DNA from: Alphaproteobacteria bacterium
GTDB lineage: Bacteria > Pseudomonadota > Alphaproteobacteria > Acetobacterales > Acetobacteraceae
DNA length: 37,547 bases
Assembly: GCA_026400815.1 (NCBI GenBank)
Contig: JAPLOI010000064.1
Span: forward strand, 1-37,547
Direction of reading: 5' to 3'
The position numbers and the translations under genes were made by a program. How positions within the stretch are numbered: the stretch's first letter is position 1; the number at the start of each line of letters is the position of its first letter. Positions 1 through 7,380 of this stretch are shown here, one piece after another. The notes beneath the pieces were generated by a model, which saw only the letters and a list, made by a program, of their open reading frames with translations, had not been told where the DNA came from and ran no database searches.

Positions 1-528
1 GATCTGGGCGGTATCGAGGGCGACGAGGCCGGCGGTGGTGAGACCCTTGATGGCGGCGGTGGTGATGAAGCCAAGCTGGGTGGAGGACATTGCAGCCAGC
101 TGCGCGGTGATGAGGGCGCCGACCTGGGTGGAGGAGAGGCCACTGACCTGTGTGGAGGCGAGGCCTGCGACCTGGGCCGTGGTGAGGTTCGCGACCTGTG
201 CGGTGGTGAGGGCGGAGACCTGCGACGAGGCCAGGCCACGCAGCTGGGTTGTGGTGAGGGCCGCGAGGTCGGCGGTGTCCATGGCGACGAGCTGGGTGGT
301 GGTGAGCGCACCGATCTGCGCGGTGCCGAGGCCGGGCACCTGTGCGGTGGTCAGCGCCACGACCTGCGCGGTGGTGAGGCCCTTGACGCCGCCGGTGGAG
401 AGCCCGCCGAGCTGGGTGGAGGAGAGCTGGCCCATCTGCGCAGTGGTCAGCGCCGCAACCTGAGTGGAGGAGAGCGGGTTGAGCTGCGCGGTGCCGAAGC
501 CAGCCATCTGCGCGGTGGTGAGTGGATG
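1..528 (-). pseudogene. Continuation of the octapeptide-repeat protein in a shifted frame; runs off the window
   Basis: On the minus strand, the frame with codons on 193-195, 190-192 and so on has no stop from base 540 down to base 1. It translates into a further ~21 octapeptide repeats of the A-L-T-T-A-Q-V-A type. It is offset from the frame that starts at 842. The 24-bp register shows why: the spacing between the CATCTG at 505 and the next equivalent unit start at 543 is 38 bases instead of 48, so 10 bases are missing. An in-frame ATG exists at 507, but nothing suggests it is a natural start. Either the gene is truly frameshifted and yields a truncated protein, or the assembly lost 10 bases inside near-identical repeats. 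The C-terminus, where a type I secretion signal would lie, is outside the window. Confidence 0.6.
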
Positions 529-827
529 GAGGACAGGCCAGTGAGCTGCGCGGTGTCGAGATTGGCCACCTGGGCGGTGGTCATGGCCGCGACTTGGCCG
601 GAGGTGAGGGCGCGCAGCTGCGTGGTGGAAAGTGCTGCGGTGTCGGCCGTTTCGATCGCAGCGACCTGTGCGGTGGTGAAGGCTGGCAGCTGCGAGGTGG
701 TGAAGGAACGCCACTGTGCCGTGGTCAGCGCCACGATCTGTGCCGTGGTGAAATCATTCACCTCATCTGTCGTCAACCCTGCGAGCGTGGAGGTGCTCAG
801 CGCCTGGATCTGGTCGGTGGTCAGAAG
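1..827. repeat. 24-bp tandem coding repeat, about 34 degenerate copies
   Basis: The plus strand shows a strict 24-base period, for example units at 193, 217, 241 and 265 that begin with variants of GACCTG and continue with GCGGTGGTGAG. Units differ by several bases each, while the encoded octapeptide positions (Leu, Thr, Thr, Gln, Val) are kept. That is the pattern of an old repeat under protein-level selection, not a young satellite. The only break in period is the 10-base loss between 505 and 543. Confidence 0.85.
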
Positions 828-842
828 GGGGATGAGCGACAT
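447..842 (-). CDS. Octapeptide-repeat (LTTAQ-type) protein, N-terminal piece ending at a frameshift
   Basis: This ORF reads M-S-L-I-P and then goes straight into an 8-residue repeat with consensus A-L-T-T-A-Q-V-A: Leu/Phe at position 2, Thr/Ser at 3-4, Gln/Asp at 6, Val/Ile/Leu at 7. About 12 repeats are read before the frame breaks near base 525. The last ~30 residues, rich in Pro, Arg and Ser, are out-of-frame translation, not real protein. The same repeat resumes in another frame down to base 1, so this is the N-terminal part of a longer protein. There is no Sec signal peptide, which fits export by the type I system encoded nearby. A weak GGAG lies about 14 bases before the ATG. Similar Thr-rich repeats occur in large alphaproteobacterial surface or adhesin-like proteins, but I do not recognise a named family. 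Function is unknown; a secreted structural or adhesive role is inferred from composition and neighbours. Confidence 0.7.
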   Translation of the reverse strand: MSLIPLLTTDQIQALSTSTLAGLTTDEVNDFTTAQIVALTTAQWRSFTTSQLPAFTTAQVAAIETADTAALSTTQLRALTSGQVAAMTTAQVANLDTAQLTGLSSIHSPPRRWLASAPRSSTRSPPLRLRR

Positions 843-1075
843 GACAATGGCTCCGCATTCAAGGCGCGCACCAGCGGATCTGCCCGCTACGGGTTGCTGG
901 TGCCACTGCGGAAAACCGTTTTGTTTCCCAGGGACACCGCATTTACCTTTGATCCGATTACCGCGTGCTTAACGCGGCATGCTGAAGCGCCGCGTAGCCA
1001 GATTTGGCGCGGCACACTTTTCCTTCACCTCTTGGAAGCCATTCTCCCGCGACCGCGCCAAAAAGGAGCAGCCGC
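843..1075. other. Divergent intergenic region between the repeat protein and the GT41 gene
   Basis: This 233-base gap must hold the promoters of both diverging genes. It is more AT-rich than its surroundings at about 905-965. An imperfect palindrome at 910-928 (AAAAC, C, GTTTT core) could be an operator. I could not pick a convincing -35/-10 pair for either gene. No ORF or RNA gene is visible. Confidence 0.35.
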
Positions 1076-2935
1076 ATGAACATGGCCGTCTTTCCGATAC
1101 CCCTGCCGTTGCCGGGGGATGAGGCCTGGCTAGAAGCCCGGCTGGTGGCCCCCGGAGGCCTCGCTGCCGTGCCGCCGGCGCAGATGCCGCGGCTGGGGCG
1201 CACCGTGGGCGCCCTGCCGGCGTTGCAGCTGATCGGGCTGCTGGGTGCCCATCCCGGCAGTGCCTCGGCGCTGGCTCAGCTCTGGCTGGGTGCCCATCCT
1301 TCTGCGCCCGAGTCTTTTGCTGTGTGGTTCAACCTCGGCGTGGCGCTGCTGCAGGCCGGGGATGCGGCGGGGGCGGCGGTTGCCTATGGCAATGCGCTGG
1401 CGCTGAAACCTGACCTGCATGAGGCGAGCATCAATCTCGGCCTGGCGCTGGAGGTGCAGGGCAAGCCGGCCGAGGCGCTGGCCACCTGGCGCCGAGTGCT
1501 GCCGGCCGAAGAGATGCGGCGTGTGCTGCACATGCATCTCGGCCGCCGGCTGGAGGAGGACGGGGAACTTGAACAGGCGGGCGCGGAACTGCGTGCCAGC
1601 CTGCTGATCGACCCCGACCAGCCCGACGTGATCCAGCATTTCGTGCATCTGCGCCAGCGGATCGCCGCCTGGCCGGTCATCGACCCGATGTCCTGCCTGG
1701 TGCCTGAGGAAACATTGCGCCGCCATGCGGGACCATTGGGGGCACTGGCTTTGTTCGACGACCCGGCGGCGCAGCGGGAGGTGGGTGCCGCCTGGATTGC
1801 GCGCAAGGTGCCGGCGGCGCCGGAGCGGCTGGCCCCGGCCGAAGGCTATCGGCACGGGCGCATCCGCATCGGTTACCTCTCCAGCGATTTTTGCCGGCAT
1901 GCGATGAGCTTCCTGATTGCCGAGGTGATGGAGCAGCATGACCGCACCGGCTTCGAGGTGTTCGGCTATGACACCTCGCCGGAGGATGGCAGCGAGCTGC
2001 GGGCCCGCGTGCTGGCCGCCTTCGACCAGCACGTGCCGATTGCGGCCATGACCGACCAGCAGGCGGCGCGGCGGATCCGGGCGGATGAGATCGATATCCT
2101 GGTGGACCTGAATGGCCTCACCCGCGGGGCGCGGCTGGGCGTATTGCGCTGGAAGCCGGCGCCGGTGCAGGCGACCTATCTCGGCTATATCGGCCCTGTG
2201 CCGTTGCCGGAGCTGGATTGGCTGATCTGCGACCGCATCGCCATCCCCGACGAGCTGGCCGGGCAGTATGTGCCGGCACCGCTGCCGATCGAGGGCTGCT
2301 ACCAGGCCAATGACAGCCGGGCGCTGGAACTGCCGGCGGTGACGCGGGCGGAGGAGACCCTTCCGGCCGAGGCCTTCGTGTTCTGCTGCCATTCCCACCA
2401 CTACAAGATCACGCCTGACATGTTCGCCACCTGGATGCGCATTGTGTGGGACGTGCCCGGCAGCGTGCTTTGGCTGGTGGATGACGGGGCGGCGAGCCGG
2501 CGCAACCTGCTGGCGCGCTGGCAGGAAGCGGGGCTGGGGGCGGAGCGGCTGGTGTTCGCGCCGCGTGTCGATCCCGCGCGCTATCGGGCGCGTTTGGCGC
2601 TGGCGGATCTGTTCCTGGATACCTCGCCGTACAACGCCGGCACCATTGCCTCTGATGCGTTGCGGATGGGCCTGCCGCTGCTGGCGCTGGAAGGGCGCGC
2701 CTTTGCCGCGCGCATGGCGACCAGCCTGCTGCATGCCGTGGGGCTGCCGGAGATGGCGGTGCAGGGCCTGGATGCTTATGCCGCCAAGGCGGTGGCGCTG
2801 GCGCGGGACCCGGCGGCGATGGCCGGGTTGCGGGCGCATCTGGCCGGCGACGCCTGGGCGCGGACACTTGGGGATGCCGCCGGGTTCACGCGGCGGCTGG
2901 AGGCGGCTTACCAGACGGTTCGGAAGCAAGGCTGA
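1076..2935 (+). CDS. TPR-containing glycosyltransferase family 41 protein (O-GlcNAc transferase/SPINDLY-like)
   Basis: The product is 619 aa when started at the ATG preceded by AAAAGGAG at 1061-1068; a TTG 72 bases upstream stays open but has no such site. Residues ~80-195 form TPR-like helices (W-F-N-L-G-V-A-L-L-Q-A-G, then N-L-G-L-A-L). Residues ~262-619 are the GT41 catalytic part: G-Y-L-S-S-D-F with His275, G-Y-D-T-S-P-E-D-G-S-E-L, I-L-V-D-L-N-G-L-T, Y-K-I-T-P with Lys444 at the place of the UDP-binding lysine of OGT, L-F-L-D-T-S-P-Y-N-A-G-T and S-D-A-L-R-M-G-L-P. Family knowledge: such enzymes transfer GlcNAc or another sugar from a nucleotide donor to Ser/Thr of cytoplasmic proteins. 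It is divergent from a Thr/Ser-rich repeat protein and next to a type I secretion operon, so that repeat protein is a reasonable substrate (inference). No signal peptide or membrane segment is seen. Confidence 0.9.
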   Translation: MNMAVFPIPLPLPGDEAWLEARLVAPGGLAAVPPAQMPRLGRTVGALPALQLIGLLGAHPGSASALAQLWLGAHPSAPESFAVWFNLGVALLQAGDAAGAAVAYGNALALKPDLHEASINLGLALEVQGKPAEALATWRRVLPAEEMRRVLHMHLGRRLEEDGELEQAGAELRASLLIDPDQPDVIQHFVHLRQRIAAWPVIDPMSCLVPEETLRRHAGPLGALALFDDPAAQREVGAAWIARKVPAAPERLAPAEGYRHGRIRIGYLSSDFCRHAMSFLIAEVMEQHDRTGFEVFGYDTSPEDGSELRARVLAAFDQHVPIAAMTDQQAARRIRADEIDILVDLNGLTRGARLGVLRWKPAPVQATYLGYIGPVPLPELDWLICDRIAIPDELAGQYVPAPLPIEGCYQANDSRALELPAVTRAEETLPAEAFVFCCHSHHYKITPDMFATWMRIVWDVPGSVLWLVDDGAASRRNLLARWQEAGLGAERLVFAPRVDPARYRARLALADLFLDTSPYNAGTIASDALRMGLPLLALEGRAFAARMATSLLHAVGLPEMAVQGLDAYAAKAVALARDPAAMAGLRAHLAGDAWARTLGDAAGFTRRLEAAYQTVRKQG

Positions 2936-3007
2936 CCGCCAAGGCGCCAAGGGACGCCAAGAAGAACGCCAAGGCTTTTCTTGCTTCTTGGCGACTTCCT
3001 TGGCGGT
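2936..3007. repeat. Palindromic intergenic element built of CGCCAAG words
   Basis: Immediately after the GT41 stop codon, CGCCAAG occurs four times in direct orientation (2937, 2945, 2955, 2967). Its complement CTTGGCG occurs twice (2987, 2999). The ends (CCGCCAAGG and CCTTGGCGG) can pair, giving a large imperfect hairpin. The architecture matches the element at 10396-10484 although the core word differs. It is probably a member of a dispersed intergenic repeat family and may help 3'-end formation of the GT41 transcript. Confidence 0.6.
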
Positions 3008-3033
3008 TCAGTCTTTCTTTCATGACCCACAAA

Positions 3034-3065
3034 AAAGAGGCCGGGTGTTGCCACCCGGCCTCTTT
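3034..3065 (-). terminator. Intrinsic terminator of the secretion/methyltransferase operon
   Basis: A perfect 14-bp inverted repeat (AAAGAGGCCGGGTG, 3034-3047, with its complement 3052-3065) has a 4-base loop. Read on the minus strand it ends in a run of T (plus-strand A at 3031-3036), as expected after the methyltransferase gene that stops at 3086. On the plus strand it has only three T and may act weakly for the GT41 gene. Confidence 0.85.
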
Positions 3066-3085
3066 CTGCATCTGGGCCGAAGAGG

Positions 3086-3691
3086 TCAGGCCGGTTTAAC
3101 GGCCGTGGCCCACAAGGCGAAGTGGCCGTCGCGGATCACGCGGACCGGGGTGAAGCCGGCGCGGGTGAAGTAGGCTTCCAGCGTGGTGGCGGTGTAGCCC
3201 ATGCGGTGGGCCATGAAGAGGTTGCCGGCGGCGAGCGCCGAGCGCAGGCCGTAGAGCATGTCCAGCGGCGTGATCGGGCCCATCATCGAGACGTAGGCGG
3301 CATCTTCCAGCTTGTCCTCTGCGATCAGGGCCGCGACCTGCTGGAGGTCCGGCAGCGTGACCGCGACGAAGCCGCCGGGGCGGACGACGCGGAAGAACTC
3401 TGCCAGGGCCACCGGCACCTCGTGCGGCAGCAGGTGCTCCAGGTTGTGGGCGGACCAGACGGCATCCACCGAGGCATCGGCCACCATGTGCATGTCGGTG
3501 ATGGAGGCCTGGATATCCGGCGCCACGTTGGGGTCGATATCCAGCCGGAGTTCCTGCCATTCGCCGGGGGCGAAGAAGGCGACGGGGATCTTGTCGGGGC
3601 TTGGGGCGCCGCAGCCGACATGCAGGACGGTGCGCAGGGCCACTTGTTCCTCAGTGGCGGCGGGGCGTTCGGCGAGCATCGCATCGTTCAT
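3086..3691 (-). CDS. Class I SAM-dependent methyltransferase
   Basis: The product is 201 aa. Motif I (V-L-H-V-G-C-G-A-P, residues ~22-30) binds SAM, followed by an acidic motif (L-R-L-D-I-D-P) and the region W-S-A-H-N-L-E-H-L-L-P-H-E. The post-motif V-V-R-P-G-G-F-V-A-V-T-L-P-D-L is typical of the Methyltransf_11 group. Substrate cannot be told from sequence. It is the last gene of the minus-strand operon with hlyD and hlyB. Its ribosome binding site AAAGGA (3706-3701 on the minus strand) overlaps the hlyD stop codon, so translation is probably coupled. Linkage to an exporter and a glycosyltransferase suggests modification of a secreted product or its glycan, but this is inference. Confidence 0.85.
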   Translation of the reverse strand: MNDAMLAERPAATEEQVALRTVLHVGCGAPSPDKIPVAFFAPGEWQELRLDIDPNVAPDIQASITDMHMVADASVDAVWSAHNLEHLLPHEVPVALAEFFRVVRPGGFVAVTLPDLQQVAALIAEDKLEDAAYVSMMGPITPLDMLYGLRSALAAGNLFMAHRMGYTATTLEAYFTRAGFTPVRVIRDGHFALWATAVKPA

Positions 3692-3704
3692 GGTGCGCGG
3701 TCCT

Positions 3705-5048
3705 TTACGGTTCGCGCAGGCTCTCGCTGAGCCCGCGCAGGAGGGGGTCGAGGAAGAGATCGAGGATGCGGCGGGTGCCGACCTTGATCTCGGCGGAAAG
3801 GGTCATGCCCGGGAGCAGGGCAGAGCCCTCGGGCAGGTTGGCGAGGTGGGGTGCCGCGATGGCCACGTGGCCGCGATGCAGGGCGGCGCCGCTGGCCTGG
3901 TCGGGGTAGGAGTCTCGGCTGACGGCGCGGAGTGTGCCGGCGAGGGTGCCGTGCTGGCGCCAGGGGAAGGCATCGATCTTGAGCGTAGCGGGCGCGCCTT
4001 CGTAGAGGCGGCCGGTTTCGGCGGAGCGCAGGACCAGTTCGGCGACCAGCGGGCCGTTGGCGGGGACCAGGGTGGCGACGGCTTCGCCCTCGCGCATCAG
4101 GGAGCCCGGTGAGCGGCGGGCGACGTCCAGCACCACGGCATCGGCGGGGGCGCGCAGGAGGGTGAGGGCATCGAGGCGGTCGGCCTTGGCGAGCTGTTCA
4201 TCCACCCGGTTGAGCTCGGGGCGCAGGCGGGCGAGGTCTTCGATGAGCTGGCGGCGCCAGTCGCGCTGGAAGGCTTCGCGGTCCGCGGTGCGGGCGGCGA
4301 GGCGGAGGTCGAGTTCCTGCAGGCGGGCGGCGTGGCGTTCCATCTCGCGCTCGGCTTCCAGGAGGGCGGAGCGGGCGCCGAGGAGGGAGATGCGCGAGCC
4401 GACCTGGGATTCCACCAGGCGGGAACGCATCGATTCTACCTCTGCCGCGATGGCGAGCTGGGCGGACAGGCCCGTGCCGGTGCGGCGTTCGGAGTCGTGG
4501 GCGGCACGCAGGGCGGAGAGTTCCGCATCGAGTGCGGCGAGGCGGGCGGCGAGCGTGGCGCTCCGCTGGACCAGCACTTCCCCTTGAAGCCTGGATTCCG
4601 CATCCGCTGCAACAGGAAAAGTTCCTGCCAGTTCGGCCTCGAACCGGTCGCGCTGGGCGGCGAGGCTGCGGCGTTGGGCGAGCAGGGCATCGCGGTCGGC
4701 GGCGGTGAAGGTGCTGTCGAGTACGGCGACGACCTGGCCGGCGCGGACGCGGTCGCCGGGGCGGACGAGGAGATCGCGCAGCACGACGCGGTCGATGGGG
4801 GCGAGGACGACGGGCGGGGCTTCGGAGGCGAGGCGGCCGGCAGCGGTGACGACGACATCCACCTTGGCCACCGCGGCGATGGTGACGAGGGCGGCGAGCA
4901 GGACGGCGCCGAGGGCGGGCCACCAGCGCAGCAGGGTGGGCGTGGGCTCGGCGATCAGGGCATCCAGGTCATCCTGGAAGGGCAGGATGGCGCGGTCGGG
5001 CCTGGGGGCGCGGGCGAAGCGGCGCAGGCGGGGTGCACTCCGCCTCAT
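3705..5048 (-). CDS. HlyD-family type I secretion periplasmic adaptor (membrane fusion protein)
   Basis: The product is 447 aa with the expected layout: a cytoplasmic N-terminus rich in Arg, one membrane segment at ~43-61, a lipoyl/barrel half (D-V-V-V-T-A-A-G-R-L), long coiled-coil helices (~125-290, heptad-like Leu/Ala/Arg/Glu), a second lipoyl half (L-R-A-P-A-D-A-V-V) and a C-terminal beta-barrel. It ends with S-A-E-I-K-V-G-T-R-R-I-L-D-L-F-L-D-P-L, typical of HlyD/PrtE-type adaptors. It joins the inner-membrane ABC exporter to an outer-membrane TolC-like channel, which is not encoded here. The start ATG lies just after a strong hairpin that contains its GGGGG ribosome binding site (see 5051-5097). 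Confidence 0.93.
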   Translation of the reverse strand: MRRSAPRLRRFARAPRPDRAILPFQDDLDALIAEPTPTLLRWWPALGAVLLAALVTIAAVAKVDVVVTAAGRLASEAPPVVLAPIDRVVLRDLLVRPGDRVRAGQVVAVLDSTFTAADRDALLAQRRSLAAQRDRFEAELAGTFPVAADAESRLQGEVLVQRSATLAARLAALDAELSALRAAHDSERRTGTGLSAQLAIAAEVESMRSRLVESQVGSRISLLGARSALLEAEREMERHAARLQELDLRLAARTADREAFQRDWRRQLIEDLARLRPELNRVDEQLAKADRLDALTLLRAPADAVVLDVARRSPGSLMREGEAVATLVPANGPLVAELVLRSAETGRLYEGAPATLKIDAFPWRQHGTLAGTLRAVSRDSYPDQASGAALHRGHVAIAAPHLANLPEGSALLPGMTLSAEIKVGTRRILDLFLDPLLRGLSESLREP

Positions 5049-5050
5049 GC

Positions 5051-5097
5051 CAGCCCCCTTTCATGTCGACCCATGAAGGATGGGTCGACGGGGGCTG
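5051..5097 (-). promoter_or_regulatory. Intercistronic RNA hairpin that masks the hlyD ribosome binding site
   Basis: The inner stem is a perfect 10-bp inverted repeat (GTCGACCCAT 5065-5074 with 5080-5089, 5-base loop). The outer stem is CAGCCCCC 5051-5058 with GGGGGCTG 5090-5097, with six unpaired bases on one side. In the minus-strand mRNA the purine-rich GGGGG just upstream of the hlyD ATG (5048) is in the outer stem. A second stem lies at 5114-5121/5135-5142. Possible roles are translational control, mRNA stability or partial termination between hlyB and hlyD; which one applies is not shown. Confidence 0.55.
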
Positions 5098-5157
5098 CCA
5101 TGACTCTTGTTTGGCGCGCCGCCACCGGCCAGCCCGGCGCGCGATACCGTTCCGGCA

Positions 5158-7341
5158 TCATGCCATGTGCTCCGTCTGCTGGTGCCAGAGGGAGCGGTAG
5201 ATTTCGCAGCGGTCGAGCAGGGTGTGGTGGGGGGCGAAATCGACGATGCGGCCTTGGTCCAGCACCAGGATGGCGTCGGAGCGGACCAGGGTGGAGAGGC
5301 GGTGGGAGACGAGGAGCATGGTGCGGCCGCGGGCCATGGCGGCGAGGTTGCGGTTGACCAGGGCTTCGCTTTCGGGATCGAGGGCGCTGGTGGCTTCATC
5401 GAAGACCAGCAGCTTGGGGGCGGTGAGCAGGGCGCGGGCGATGGCCAGGCGCTGGCGTTGGCCGCCGGAGAGGTTGGCGCCGTTTTCCTCCACCTGGGTT
5501 TCGTAGGACATCGGCAGGCGGCGGATGAAATCCTCGGCACCCGCAAGGCGGGCGGCGGCGGCGACTTCCTCCAGGCTGGCTTCCGGGCGGGCGGCGGCGA
5601 TGTTGTCGCGGATGGAGCCGCGGAAGAGCAAATTGTCCTGCAGGACCACGCCGATGCCGCGGCGGAGATGGCCGAGGTCGATGTGGCGGATGTCGATGCC
5701 GTCGACCAGGATCACGCCCGCTTGGGGCGGCTCGATGCCCTGGATGAGGCGGGTGAGGGTGGTTTTGCCGGAGCCGGAGCGGCCGACGATGCCGATGACC
5801 TGGCCGGGCTCCACGGTGAAGGAGACGCCATCGAGCGCCGGGGCCAGGGCGCCGGGGTAGGCGAAGCGGACATTCTCGAAGCGCAGGCTGCCGGTGATGG
5901 CGGGGCGGGCGGGGCGGGCCTGGACGGCGCGTTCGGAGGGCTTGTCCATGATGTGGGCGAGCATGCGCACGGAGAGGGCGGCTTCCTGGTATTCGCTGAC
6001 CAGGGTGACGATCTGCACCAAGGGGCCGCTGACGCGGCCGGCGAGCATGGAGAAGGCGACCAGGGCGCCGAGGCTGAGCGCGCCATCGAAGGCGAGGATG
6101 GCGCCGAGGGCGAGGATGGTGACCTGCATCAGCTTTTCCAGCAGGCCGGTGCTGGCGTTGGCGATGGCGGCGATGGTGCCGACGGACCATTGGCGGCGGA
6201 CGGAGGCAGCCAGGCTGCTGTCCCATGCGCGCTGGCGGGTGCCTTCGAGGACCAGGGCCTTCACCGCCCGCATGTTGTGCAGGGTTTCGACGAGCTGGGC
6301 CTGGCGTTCGGCTTCCGCGGCGTAGAGGGCGTTGAGGCGGGAGCGGAAGAGGGGGACGAGGGCGGCGATGACGCAGGCGATGGCGGCGGCGAAGCCGAGG
6401 ACGACGGCGGTGAGGATGCCGGAATAGAGCACCAGCAACACCAGCAGGATGGGCAGCAGGGCCGCATCGAGCATGGTTTGGAACAGGCGGCCGGTGAGGA
6501 AATGGCGCAGCTTTTCGGTTTGCTGCATGTGGCGGGCGAGGACGCCAGCGGCGTTGGTTTCGAAGACCGGCAGTGGCAGGGAGAGCAGGTGGGCGAAGCT
6601 GCGGGCGCCGAGGCGGGCATCGATCTTGCCGCCGGCGATCAGCATCAGGCGTTGGCGGACGAACTGGAAGGCGGCGTCGAACAGGGCCAGCAATACAAAG
6701 GTGGCGACGACGACGGCGAGCGTGTTGCGGGCCTGGTGGGCGACGACGCGGTCGATCAGGACCTGGAGCAGCAGCGGGAAGGCGATGGCGATCAGGTTTG
6801 AGACGATGGCGGCGAGGCCGACGCCGGCCAGGAGGGAGCGCTGCTTGAGGAGTTCGGGGATGAACCAGCGCAGGCCGAAGGGCTGGTTCTCGTCGGTGAG
6901 GCGGGGCGCCTTGCGGGCCAGGAGCAGGGTGCCGGACCATTTGGCGAGGAAGGCGGCGCGGGGCAGGGCGTGGACGCCATGGGCTTCGCGCTGGGGATCG
7001 AGGATGGCGGCGGCGTCTCCGCCTTCGGCGGGGCCGGCATGGACCAGGACGATCCAGCTGCCATCCTTCATGAGGGCGAGCGCGGGGGTGGCGGTGCCGA
7101 GGGCGGCGGCGCGGGCCCAATTGCAGTTGGTGAGGACGCGGACGCGGAAGCCGGCCTGTTCCAGGGAGCGGCGCAGGGGGGCGGACATGTCGCTTTGGTC
7201 GATCGCCGGCAACCCCTCCGGCGGCAGATGGACGCCGTGGTGGTGGGCGAGGAGGAAGGCGCAGCGCAGCGCGGTGAGCTGCGGCGCGAGAAGGGTTTCG
7301 GAGACGGTCACGACCGCATGTTGCGCGGATGTGGTTAGCAA
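5158..7341 (-). CDS. HlyB-family type I secretion ABC transporter with peptidase-C39-like domain
   Basis: The product is 727 aa in three parts. Residues ~15-145 resemble a C39 peptidase-like domain but lack the catalytic Cys in the usual place, so it should bind rather than cut substrate, as in HlyB. Residues ~165-450 are the transmembrane domain. Residues ~485-727 are the ATPase: Walker A G-R-S-G-S-G-K-T-T (520-528), Q-loop V-V-L-Q-D-N, signature L-S-G-G-Q (624-628), Walker B L-L-V-F-D-E (644-649) and H-loop His680. It energises export of a protein with a C-terminal uncleaved signal. The listed start is TTG with no clear ribosome site; a GTG at codon 11 is the nearest alternative. It is co-directional with hlyD and the methyltransferase; the repeat protein at 1-842 is the nearest candidate cargo. 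Confidence 0.92.
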   Translation of the reverse strand: MLTTSAQHAVVTVSETLLAPQLTALRCAFLLAHHHGVHLPPEGLPAIDQSDMSAPLRRSLEQAGFRVRVLTNCNWARAAALGTATPALALMKDGSWIVLVHAGPAEGGDAAAILDPQREAHGVHALPRAAFLAKWSGTLLLARKAPRLTDENQPFGLRWFIPELLKQRSLLAGVGLAAIVSNLIAIAFPLLLQVLIDRVVAHQARNTLAVVVATFVLLALFDAAFQFVRQRLMLIAGGKIDARLGARSFAHLLSLPLPVFETNAAGVLARHMQQTEKLRHFLTGRLFQTMLDAALLPILLVLLVLYSGILTAVVLGFAAAIACVIAALVPLFRSRLNALYAAEAERQAQLVETLHNMRAVKALVLEGTRQRAWDSSLAASVRRQWSVGTIAAIANASTGLLEKLMQVTILALGAILAFDGALSLGALVAFSMLAGRVSGPLVQIVTLVSEYQEAALSVRMLAHIMDKPSERAVQARPARPAITGSLRFENVRFAYPGALAPALDGVSFTVEPGQVIGIVGRSGSGKTTLTRLIQGIEPPQAGVILVDGIDIRHIDLGHLRRGIGVVLQDNLLFRGSIRDNIAAARPEASLEEVAAAARLAGAEDFIRRLPMSYETQVEENGANLSGGQRQRLAIARALLTAPKLLVFDEATSALDPESEALVNRNLAAMARGRTMLLVSHRLSTLVRSDAILVLDQGRIVDFAPHHTLLDRCEIYRSLWHQQTEHMA

Positions 7342-7380
7342 AAGGTGAAACAGGGACGTGGAGACAGGAAAGGATTGATG

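Noticed and set aside
1-827. CRISPR-like array
   Set aside because: The period is 24 bp with no unique spacers, and units translate into one octapeptide pattern; it is a coding repeat.
5107-6801. 564-aa plus-strand ORF rich in Gly, Asp and Glu
   Set aside because: Antisense shadow of the HlyB-type gene produced by high GC at third positions.
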